From Williamsia limnetica (GTDB lineage: Bacteria; Actinomycetota; Actinomycetes; Mycobacteriales; Mycobacteriaceae): a DNA stretch of 54,718 bases. How positions within the stretch are numbered: position 1 is the first letter of the stretch; every line of letters starts with the position of its first letter. The position numbers and the translations under genes were made by a program. The notes beneath the pieces are model-generated. The model was given only the letters and a program-made list of their open reading frames with translations, made no database searches and had not been told where the DNA came from. Shown here piece after piece: positions 32,894 to 40,469 of the stretch. The stretch spans positions 1-54,718 of the forward strand of contig NZ_QJSP01000028.1 of NCBI RefSeq assembly GCF_003217475.1, given 5' to 3'.

Positions 32894-34135
32894 ATGGCAG
32901 AGGAGCGTGCCAAGCAACAGGCGCGCCGGAGCGCGCACGCCGGGTCGGGTGAGGATGGGTCCGGCGTACTCGAACGCGGACCGCACATGGGGGAGACACA
33001 GGGAGGAGACGCGCGGTTGCCGCGGTTGCCGGGGTCCGTGGGGGCATTGACGGGGGTGATCCCGGGGATGGTCGACACCCACGTGCATCAGTGGGATCCG
33101 CTGCGTTCTCCGCGGGAGGCATCCCGACGGACACGGCTCTACCGGGCGGCCCCGGTGTTCGGCAAGGCGATATTCCGGTACGCGGTGACCCAGAAAGATC
33201 GTGAACTCGTACTGGACCCGAGGTTCGTGACCAGGCCCTACCTACCCAAGCACTACCAGCACGACGCTGCGGCTGTTCTCCTCACCACCGGTGTGCCTGT
33301 GGAGTCCGTCGTCCACATGCAGGCCGACTGGCGGACGGACGAGCCGATGGCCGCGGCGGCCGAGACCAGATGGGTCGCAAGTTTGCCGTTCGGTGTGAAC
33401 GGAACACCGAAGCTGGGCGCGATCGTCGCGCGCGGTGATCCGCGGAGTCCGTTCTTCTCGCAGCTGCTCGACCTGCATCTCGACATCTCCGATCGCGTCA
33501 CCGGGGTCCGGGCCATGGCGGCCAACCATCCGGACCCGAAGGTACGCAGCTGGGCAGACGTCGATGGATTGTTGGCAGAACCCGACTTCCTTCGAGGATT
33601 CGCCGCGTTGGCCGAGCGCAATCTGGTGTTCGACGCCTGGGTGTACTCACACCAGCTGCGCGACGTCCGGACCTTGGCGCGCGAGTACCCCGAGACCACC
33701 ATCGTGCTCAACCACTTCGGGACACCGGTCGGCCTGTTCGGGCCGATGGGGCAGAGCACCGGCCACACCGCCGCCCAGCGTCATGAGCTGATGCGGGCGT
33801 GGCGTGAGGACATCTCAGCGGTCGCGCAATGCCAGAACGTGGTGGCAAAACTGTCCGGACTGGCGTTCCCGCTTCTCGGTTACGGACACCAGCGTTCGGG
33901 AAACGTCGGCACCCAGCAGACCTTGACCAACATGACCGGCCCTCTCCTCGAACACATGGTGTCGGTGTTCGGCCCCGACCGGTTGATGTTCGGATCGAAC
34001 TTTCCCGCCGACAAACCCAACGCTTCGATGGCCACCATCGTCGGTACGGAGTTGGACGTGCTCGAACCGTACGGGGAAGAGCTGCTGCGGAAGGTGTTCC
34101 GCGACAACGCCCGTAGGGTCTATCGAATCGACTGA
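32894..34135 (+). CDS. Amidohydrolase family 2 (TIM-barrel metal-dependent hydrolase)
   Basis: A protein of about 413 residues. The catalytic barrel begins at VDTHVHQWDP, whose HxH pair binds metal; further ligand regions are IVLNHFGTPVG and the terminal aspartate in MFGSNFPADKP. The family hydrolyses lactones, decarboxylates or hydrates small organic acids; the substrate is unknown. Start choice is uncertain: ATG at 32894 gives a 58-residue polar leader, ATG at 32987 a shorter one, and ATG at 33068 starts directly at the barrel. None has a strong ribosome site. It is divergent from the flavohemoglobin gene and convergent with the flavoprotein gene. Confidence 0.82.
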   Translation: MAEERAKQQARRSAHAGSGEDGSGVLERGPHMGETQGGDARLPRLPGSVGALTGVIPGMVDTHVHQWDPLRSPREASRRTRLYRAAPVFGKAIFRYAVTQKDRELVLDPRFVTRPYLPKHYQHDAAAVLLTTGVPVESVVHMQADWRTDEPMAAAAETRWVASLPFGVNGTPKLGAIVARGDPRSPFFSQLLDLHLDISDRVTGVRAMAANHPDPKVRSWADVDGLLAEPDFLRGFAALAERNLVFDAWVYSHQLRDVRTLAREYPETTIVLNHFGTPVGLFGPMGQSTGHTAAQRHELMRAWREDISAVAQCQNVVAKLSGLAFPLLGYGHQRSGNVGTQQTLTNMTGPLLEHMVSVFGPDRLMFGSNFPADKPNASMATIVGTELDVLEPYGEELLRKVFRDNARRVYRID

Positions 34136-34155
34136 TGGCCCGATGGCCGCGGCCA

Positions 34156-35913
34156 CTAGTGCCGGGGTGTCAGATTCGCCAGGCGCACCCGCTGTAGATG
34201 TTCGTGCACCAGTGGCACCGCCGAGGCACCCTCACCGCTCGCGGACGCGACCCGCTTCATCGACCCGCTCCGCACGTCGCCGACCGCGAAGATGCCAGGC
34301 ACCGTGGTCTCGAGGAACGCCGGAGGAACACCGTCCTGCCAATACTCTTTCGGCATCGACCGGCCGGTGACCAGGAAGCTGTGCTCGTCGCGTTTGATCT
34401 GCTGCGGGATCCAGTCGCAGGTCGGCGCCGCACCGAGCAGCAGGAACAGACCTGACGCCTCGACTCGCTCTGAAGTCTGAGATTTGTTGTTGCGCAACTC
34501 GAGCCATTCGAGATGTCCCTCGCCGCCGCCGTCGACAACCTCGGTATGACCCTTCACCGTGATGCACGGGCTCGCCTCGATCTCCCTGATGAGGTAGTCC
34601 GACATCGTCTCCGTCAGCGACTCCCGACGGATCGCGATCGTCACGGACTTCGCGAACCGGGACAGGTGCATCGCTGCCTGCCCGGCAGAGTTGCCACCAC
34701 CGACCACGACCACCTCGCGTCCGGTCATCTCCCGGGCTGCGCTGGTGGCGGCGCCGTAGTAGACACCGGATCCGACGAGGTCCTCACAACCGCGGACACC
34801 GAACCGGCGGTAGGCGACGCCGGTTGCGATGACGATGGCTCGCGCGCAGATACGGGCGTCGCCGACCCGGACGTGGTGGTGGTCGTACTCGTCGTTGATC
34901 TCGATCTCGGTGACGCCCTCACCGGAGAAGAACTGTGCCCCGAAGCGGCTGGCCTGGATCCGGGCCCGCTGGGCCAGGCGCATGCCGGAGATGCCGCGGG
35001 GGAATCCGAGATAGTTGCGGATCATCGAGCTGGTTCCGGCCTGTCCGCCGATGGCGCCCTGCTCGATGACGGTGGTGCTGAGTCCTTCCGACGCGCCGTA
35101 GACGGCTGCAGCGAGACCGGCCGGTCCCGCGCCGATCACGAGTAGGTCGGCGACCGTGCCCTCGGGGATCGTGTCGGGGGTGCCGAAGATGGTTGCCGCG
35201 ACCTCGCTGACCGTCGGCCGGGACAGCGGTGGCTTCCCGAGCCGGCTCAGCACCGGCAGCTCGGAGTCGCCCTCGACCGAGGCCAGGATGTCGCGGCCCA
35301 CGACGGAATCGGGGTGGTAGATCTCCACCGGCATGCCCATCCGGTCGAGGAAATCGCGGATCGCCGAGAGCTCGGGTGAGGGCCCGTCAGCCACGATCTG
35401 CAGGTACGCGACCTCGGGCGCGGCGACCGACCATCCCCAGTCCGACAGGTACTCGACGATCGCGGTGTGGAACTCTTCGTCACGCTGGCCGCGGGGTATG
35501 CCGAGGTAGGTGTCGTAGCGGCCTTCGGCGACGCCGGTGCGCAGTTCGTCGAAGGAGTCACCGAATCGGATCGCGGGTATCAGTGCCACGCGCCGTGCCG
35601 AGGGTACGACGAACCGCAGCTTCTGGAGCAGGGCGTCGCCGTGCCAGTCGCCGAGATCGTCGAGTTGGATGAGGAACAGTGCGATCGGGACCTTCTTGGC
35701 GAGCAGGCTCTTGGTCAGTTCCAGGCACTCGCCGCCTGTCGCGGCGAATTTGATGTTGTAGTCGCGGCCGTAGCGGCTGCGGATCTCGTCGATGATGGTG
35801 TTGCGGGCGCTGTCGGTCGCCGAGAGGATGATCGCCGGCGTCAGTCGCTCATTGGCGTCCGGGACAAAGAGGGCGGCGTTCGCCGGGAGATCGGACGAGG
35901 TTTCAGAAGTCAC
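34156..35913 (-). CDS. TrxB-like FAD/NAD(P) oxidoreductase with N-terminal receiver-like domain
   Basis: A 585-residue protein. Residues about 25-150 look like a degenerate response-regulator receiver (TPAIILSATDSARNTIIDEI, with LFLIQLDDLGDW in place of the phospho-Asp strand). A short thioredoxin-like linker domain (about 165-215, VAYLQIVADGPSPELSAIRD) follows. The rest resembles thioredoxin reductase: FAD motif VIGAGPAGLAAAVYG, NAD(P) motif VVVGGGNSAGQAAMHL and GIFAVGDVRSG. The redox CxxC of TrxB is absent: the position reads GAATSAARE. It is therefore not a classical thioredoxin reductase. Its electron acceptor and signal are unknown; similar fusions occur widely in Actinobacteria. It lies divergent from the flavin monooxygenase gene. 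Confidence 0.85.
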   Translation of the reverse strand: MTSETSSDLPANAALFVPDANERLTPAIILSATDSARNTIIDEIRSRYGRDYNIKFAATGGECLELTKSLLAKKVPIALFLIQLDDLGDWHGDALLQKLRFVVPSARRVALIPAIRFGDSFDELRTGVAEGRYDTYLGIPRGQRDEEFHTAIVEYLSDWGWSVAAPEVAYLQIVADGPSPELSAIRDFLDRMGMPVEIYHPDSVVGRDILASVEGDSELPVLSRLGKPPLSRPTVSEVAATIFGTPDTIPEGTVADLLVIGAGPAGLAAAVYGASEGLSTTVIEQGAIGGQAGTSSMIRNYLGFPRGISGMRLAQRARIQASRFGAQFFSGEGVTEIEINDEYDHHHVRVGDARICARAIVIATGVAYRRFGVRGCEDLVGSGVYYGAATSAAREMTGREVVVVGGGNSAGQAAMHLSRFAKSVTIAIRRESLTETMSDYLIREIEASPCITVKGHTEVVDGGGEGHLEWLELRNNKSQTSERVEASGLFLLLGAAPTCDWIPQQIKRDEHSFLVTGRSMPKEYWQDGVPPAFLETTVPGIFAVGDVRSGSMKRVASASGEGASAVPLVHEHLQRVRLANLTPRH

Positions 35914-36029
35914 GGCGTCAAATCTAATCCCCGTTTCGGGTCAGTGTGATCGCAAGTGTTTCCGGCACGACCCGGCCACCGGAGGATCGACCCAGTCCGG
36001 GTACGACCGCCCGGTGAGAGGTGGCACCG

Positions 36030-37451
36030 ATGTCCCGCAAGATCCGGTTCAACGCGTTCGACATGAACTGCGTCGCTCATCAGTCCCCTGGACTGTGGCG
36101 CCACCCGCAGGACCGGTCGTGGGACTACAACACCCTCGACTACTGGGTCGACCTCGCCAAAGCGCTGGAAACCGGAGGATTCGACGGGCTGTTCATCGCT
36201 GACGTGCTCGGCACCTACGACGTGTACGCGGGAACCGACGAGGCCGCGATCAGGCAGGGCGCCCAGATCCCGGTCGCGGATCCGTTGCTGCTGGTGTCGG
36301 CGATGGCCCACGCCACCGAGCACCTCGGCTTCGGGATCACCGCAGGCACGGGGTTCGAGCATCCCTATCCGTTCGCGCGGCGGCTCTCGACGCTTGATCA
36401 TCTGACCCGCGGTCGTATCGGCTGGAACATCGTCACCGGCTATCTGCCTGCCGCGGCCCGCAACATGGGTGAGGTCGACCAGCTCGAGCACGACGCCCGC
36501 TACGACCACGCCGACGAGTACCTGACGGTGCTCTACAAACTGTGGGAAGGCTCGTGGGAACGCGACGCGGTACGCCGCGACAAGGATCACGGGGTCTTCG
36601 CCGATCCCGCCAAGGTGCATCACATCGGTCACCGCGGAGAGCATTTCAGTGTTCCGGGTATCCACCTGTCCGAGCCGTCGCCGCAGGGTTCGCCGGTCAT
36701 CTACCAGGCCGGGGCGTCGCCTCGAGGGGTTAAGTTCGCGGCTGAGAATGCCGAGGCGATCTTTGTCGGAGCCCCGACGAAAGACATCCTGCGGACCCTG
36801 GTCACCAACATTCGTCAACAATTGGTGGGTGCCGGTCGGGGGGCCTACGACGCGCGCATCTACACGCTGCTGACCATCATCACCGCCGAGACCGATGAGG
36901 CGGCGCGGTTGAAAGCGGAGGAATACCAGCGGTACGCCAGCGCCGAGGGTGCACTCGTGTTCATGTCGGGGTGGATGGGCATCGACCTGTCCCGCTATGA
37001 CCTCGACGAACCGATCGGCAACGTCGAGAGCAACGCCATCCAGTCAGCCGTCGCGGCGTTCCAGCAGGCTTCGGACACCGGCAAGGAATGGACGATCCGC
37101 GACATCGCGGCCTGGGGCGGCATCGGTGGGATGGGACCGGTGCTCGTCGGATCCGGGGACAGCGTCGCCCAGCAACTGCTGGAGTGGGCGGAAGACACCG
37201 ACGTCGACGGCTTCAACCTGGCCTACGCGGTGACTCCCGGAACGTTCACCGACGTCATCGAGCTCGTGGTGCCGGCGTTGGAGGCGCGGGGTGCCTACGA
37301 CCGCGAGTACGTCCCCGGCACGCTGCGGCACAAGCTGTTCGGACAGGGCGATCTGCTTCCCGATCACCACCGGGGAGCGAGCTTCCGGGTGGGTGGGGCG
37401 AACTCGACCATCGACGACTCCCTGCGCCACGGGGTGGGTGTGCAGGCCTGA
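36030..37451 (+). CDS. LLM-class flavin-dependent monooxygenase (NtaA/SnaA/DszA family)
   Basis: A 473-residue FMN-dependent monooxygenase. Diagnostic stretches are FNAFDMNCVAHQSPGLWRHP at the start, FDGLFIADVLGTYDVY, GITAGTGFEHPYPFARRLST, GRIGWNIVTGYLPAAARNMG and SPVIYQAGASPRG. Relatives oxidise nitrilotriacetate, pristinamycin, alkanesulfonates or dibenzothiophene sulfone using reduced FMN from a separate reductase; no reductase gene is adjacent. The ATG at 36030 has GAGAGG eight bases upstream and is preferred over the GTG at 36021. The surrounding sulfur genes make an organosulfur substrate attractive but unproven. A 17-bp inverted repeat follows the stop. Confidence 0.9.
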   Translation: MSRKIRFNAFDMNCVAHQSPGLWRHPQDRSWDYNTLDYWVDLAKALETGGFDGLFIADVLGTYDVYAGTDEAAIRQGAQIPVADPLLLVSAMAHATEHLGFGITAGTGFEHPYPFARRLSTLDHLTRGRIGWNIVTGYLPAAARNMGEVDQLEHDARYDHADEYLTVLYKLWEGSWERDAVRRDKDHGVFADPAKVHHIGHRGEHFSVPGIHLSEPSPQGSPVIYQAGASPRGVKFAAENAEAIFVGAPTKDILRTLVTNIRQQLVGAGRGAYDARIYTLLTIITAETDEAARLKAEEYQRYASAEGALVFMSGWMGIDLSRYDLDEPIGNVESNAIQSAVAAFQQASDTGKEWTIRDIAAWGGIGGMGPVLVGSGDSVAQQLLEWAEDTDVDGFNLAYAVTPGTFTDVIELVVPALEARGAYDREYVPGTLRHKLFGQGDLLPDHHRGASFRVGGANSTIDDSLRHGVGVQA

Positions 37452-37457
37452 TGCTCG

Positions 37458-37528
37458 CTGAGATCGTCCGATTCGAGACCTACTAAGGGCGTATTGCCCT
37501 CGGGCACCCCTGAATCGGACGATCTCAG
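37458..37528 (+). terminator. 17-bp perfect inverted repeat after the monooxygenase gene
   Basis: CTGAGATCGTCCGATTC (37458-37474) pairs perfectly with 37512-37528. Inside the loop AGGGC/GCCCT (37486-37500) forms a smaller hairpin. It lies between two same-strand genes and has no T-run, so it may be a weak terminator or a protein-binding dyad. Confidence 0.5.
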
Positions 37529-37633
37529 AACGGAATTCGGAAACTCTCGGCAGATGATCACAGCGATGACCGATGATCGGGCGGAGGCAACCGCCGCATC
37601 CTTGGAAAAACGAGCACCGGAGTATCGACGACA

Positions 37634-38392
37634 ATGACGCTTGATCTGTTCGACGTGAGTGGCAAGACCGCCCTGGTCACCGGCGGTACCAGCGGAATCG
37701 GCGCGATGATCGCCCACGGTCTGCACGCCCGGGGTGCCCGCGTGGTGATCGCGGGCCGCAAGGCCGACGCACTGGAGGAGGCGCGCGCCGCCGGTCTGAC
37801 CGCGCTGCAGGCGAACCTTTCCACCCCGGAAGGTGCGCGCGAGCTGGCCGAGCAGGTCGCCGCCCAGGTCGATGGTGTGGACATTCTCGTGAACAACGCC
37901 GGTGCCACCTGGGGTGCACCGCTCGAGGAGTTCCCCGACGCGGCGTGGGACCGGGTCCTCAAGCTCAATGTGCAGGCGCCGTTCGCCCTGACCCAGGCGC
38001 TCCTGCCGCAGCTGATCCGAGGCGCAACCGCAGAGGATCCGTCGCGTGTGATCAACATCGGCAGCATCGACGGGATCAGGGTGCCGCGTACGGCGTCCTA
38101 CTCGTACTCGTCGAGCAAAGCGGCCATCCACCAGCTGACCCGGCACCTCGCCCGCGACCTCGGTCCGCGCAATGTCACCGTCAATGCCATCGCGCCAGGA
38201 CCTTTCGAGTCCAAGATGATGGCGCCCATACTCGCCGAGTTGCGGGACGAGGTGGCAGCGGCGTCACCGCTCGGCCGCATCGGACGGCCCGACGATGTGA
38301 TCGGCGCCGTGGTGTACTTGTCCAGTCGCGCAGGTAGCTACCTCACCGGTGCTGTGATCCCCGTCGACGGTGGTATCGCGACAACACTCTGA
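37634..38392 (+). CDS. Short-chain dehydrogenase/reductase
   Basis: A 252-residue classical SDR with the cofactor motif TGGTSGIG (17-24), structural NNAG, the catalytic serine in INIGSIDG and YxxxK in YSSSKAA, plus GRPDDVIGAVVYLSS and a final VDGGIATTL. It reduces or oxidises a hydroxyl/carbonyl group with NAD(P); an Arg following the second strand (AGRKADAL) suggests NADP. Substrate unknown. The gene follows the monooxygenase after 180 bases containing a 17-bp dyad, and precedes a damaged enoyl-CoA hydratase gene. Confidence 0.9.
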   Translation: MTLDLFDVSGKTALVTGGTSGIGAMIAHGLHARGARVVIAGRKADALEEARAAGLTALQANLSTPEGARELAEQVAAQVDGVDILVNNAGATWGAPLEEFPDAAWDRVLKLNVQAPFALTQALLPQLIRGATAEDPSRVINIGSIDGIRVPRTASYSYSSSKAAIHQLTRHLARDLGPRNVTVNAIAPGPFESKMMAPILAELRDEVAAASPLGRIGRPDDVIGAVVYLSSRAGSYLTGAVIPVDGGIATTL

Positions 38393-38442
38393 AGAATGCG
38401 TGCTCATTCGGCGGATTTGTCTTGGATGAGATTGGGACGCAG

Positions 38443-38988
38443 ATGTCGGACGAAGTGCTACTCGACACGGTCGACGGCAGCGTGTTGGTGATCACCATCA
38501 ACAGGCCACAGGTGCGCAACGCGGTCAACGAGGCGGTGGCCGTCGGTATCGCCGAAGCGCTCGTCCTCCTCGATGCGGACAGCAGCTTGTCCGTGGGCAT
38601 CATCACCGGCGCCGACGGAAACTTCTGCGCGGGTATGGACCTCGTCGCCTACGTGCAGGGCAGCAGGCCGATCGTCGTAGGGCGGGGATTCGCGGGGATA
38701 GTCCACAAGTCATGCGAGAAACCGTTGATCGCGGCGGTCGAAGGCTATGCGTTGGCGGGCGGGTTCGAGATCGCTCTCGCCTGCGACCTGGTCGTGGCCG
38801 CCCGCGGTGCGAGGTTCGGACTCCCCGAGGTCACCAAGGCCATCGTGGCGACATCGTCAACGTGGTCGACCGAGGAGCAGTTCGCGCGGCAGGCCGAGAT
38901 CGTGGCCCCGGTCTTCGCGTCCGCAGACGCACGCGAAGGCACGCTGGCCTTCACCGAGAAGCGACCTCCCAAGTGGACGGCGTCCTGA
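38443..38988 (+). pseudogene. Enoyl-CoA hydratase/isomerase with internal in-frame deletion
   Basis: The frame encodes 181 residues, whereas the family has about 255. The N-terminal part is normal: LVITINRPQVRNAVNE, the oxyanion-hole segment ADGNFCAGMDL and YALAGGFEIALACDLVVAA, then FGLPEVTKAIVA. The next residues, TSSTWSTEEQFARQ, belong near the C-terminus (EEQFARQAEIVAPVFAS, then DAREGTLAFTEKR). About 65-70 residues, including the second catalytic glutamate region and part of the trimer interface, are missing around 38855 without a frameshift. The gene is probably non-functional, although the frame is intact. ATG at 38443 is preferred to TTG at 38422. If expressed, the product could not form a normal crotonase active site. 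Confidence 0.75.
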
Positions 38989-39006
38989 GCCGGACACTCG
39001 GCGGCG

Positions 39007-40434
39007 CTATTCGGTGGCGCGGACGGTCCGCGTCTGCAACTGGCGATCGCGGCCCTTCGGGGAGCGCGGCACCGCTTCCTTGTCGCCAAGTGTCGCCTTG
39101 TACCGCTGCATGAACTCGGCTGCGATGGCACTGCCCTCGGCGTCGCTGGTCACCGTGTCACCGAGCTCTTTTTGCCACGCGTGGAGCCGGTCCTCCAGTC
39201 GGCTCTGCACGTCGGCGTAGGCCGGGTCGCCGGCAAGGTTGTTGACCTCACCGGGATCCGAACGCAGATCGTAGAGTTCCTTGGCGCTGCGTGGTCCCAG
39301 GTGTGATCCGTCGAGCGCCCGTCCTGAAGGACTGTCGGCGATGTCGAGGGGTAGCTCCAGGGCTCTTCTCGACGCGAAGTTCTCGATGAAGCTGAAATCG
39401 GCCGTACGGACGGCACGGATCGGGTCATAGCTGTCGTGGTAGTTCTTCTGGGTGAACACCGCATCGCGGACCACGGTCTCCCGGTCGGCACCCGAGAACA
39501 CGGCGGCGTGCGAAACACCTTCGACCTCCGCGGGCACCTCGACGCCGACGAGTTCGAGCAGGGTCGGGACGAGGTCGACGCCGCTGAACAGTCCCTCATA
39601 GCGAATCGGTGCGATGGATCGCGCGCGCGGCGGGCGCACGATGAACGAGATACCGGTGCCGCGGTCGTACAGCGTCGACTTCGCGCCCGGGAACGCCTCG
39701 CCGTGATCGGTGAAGAACACCACCCAGGTGTCTTCAGCGAAACCTGACGCGTCGAGCGCCTCGAGCAAACGACCGGTCGCAGCGTCGGCGACCTCGATGC
39801 TGCCGTGGAACGCCGCGAGGTCGCCGCGGACCTCGGCGGTGTCGGGTAGATAGTCGGGGACGTCGAACGCGTTGGGGTCGGGCACGGGGTAGCGATCTGG
39901 TGAATACGGGCGGTGCACTTCGAAGAAGCCTGTGTTGAGCAGGAATGGGGTGGTGTCGCCGGCATCTCGTCGTTGCGCGGTGTTCTTGAGCCACTCTTCC
40001 GCGCGGTCGACGACGTAGTCGCAGTCGGAATCGGTGACGTCGTAGTCGTCGTAACCCAGCCGTCCCGGAACCGCGGATTCGTGCTGCATACCGAACAGAG
40101 CGCTGTGCCAGCCGCCGGCCCCGAGGATCTGAGGCAGCGTCCGGACGCCTTCGCGATACTCCCAGCCGTGGTGGGCGAGCCCCACGACACCGTTGCTGTG
40201 CGGGTATCGGCCGGTCAGCAGTGAGCCGCGCGAGGGGGAGCACAGCGGCGCGGTCGCGTGCGCGCCGGTGAGGAGAACGCCTTCGGATGCCAGTCGCTCG
40301 AGATTGGGACAGTGGGCACCGGATGCCCCGTAGAGCTCGAGGTGGCGACCCAGATCGTGCCAGTGGACCAGGAGGACGTTCTCTTTCCCGGTGGCGGCGT
40401 CCTCTTTCCCGGTCGCGGCCAAATTGCCGGTCAT
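39007..40434 (-). CDS. Type I sulfatase (formylglycine-dependent)
   Basis: A 475-residue sulfatase. The formylglycine signature LCSPSRGSLLTGR (CxPSR) is intact, so a formylglycine-generating enzyme elsewhere must activate it. The C-terminal metal-site motif FFTDHGEAFPGAKSTLYDRG is present, as is KELYDLRSDPGEVNNLA. Metal-binding acidic residues at the N-terminus are less canonical (VHWHDLGRH). There is no signal peptide, so it is probably cytosolic; it would release sulfate from sulfate esters. The start ATG at 40434 has GAAGGGG upstream. Its first residues contain a small duplication (AATGKED, AATGKEN) from a 21-bp repeat. The gene is followed upstream by the cysNC operon on the same strand, giving a direct route from released sulfate to PAPS. 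Confidence 0.88.
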   Translation of the reverse strand: MTGNLAATGKEDAATGKENVLLVHWHDLGRHLELYGASGAHCPNLERLASEGVLLTGAHATAPLCSPSRGSLLTGRYPHSNGVVGLAHHGWEYREGVRTLPQILGAGGWHSALFGMQHESAVPGRLGYDDYDVTDSDCDYVVDRAEEWLKNTAQRRDAGDTTPFLLNTGFFEVHRPYSPDRYPVPDPNAFDVPDYLPDTAEVRGDLAAFHGSIEVADAATGRLLEALDASGFAEDTWVVFFTDHGEAFPGAKSTLYDRGTGISFIVRPPRARSIAPIRYEGLFSGVDLVPTLLELVGVEVPAEVEGVSHAAVFSGADRETVVRDAVFTQKNYHDSYDPIRAVRTADFSFIENFASRRALELPLDIADSPSGRALDGSHLGPRSAKELYDLRSDPGEVNNLAGDPAYADVQSRLEDRLHAWQKELGDTVTSDAEGSAIAAEFMQRYKATLGDKEAVPRSPKGRDRQLQTRTVRATE

Positions 40435-40469
40435 ACGTGTAAACCCCTTCACCGATGTCTGTCGACAGG

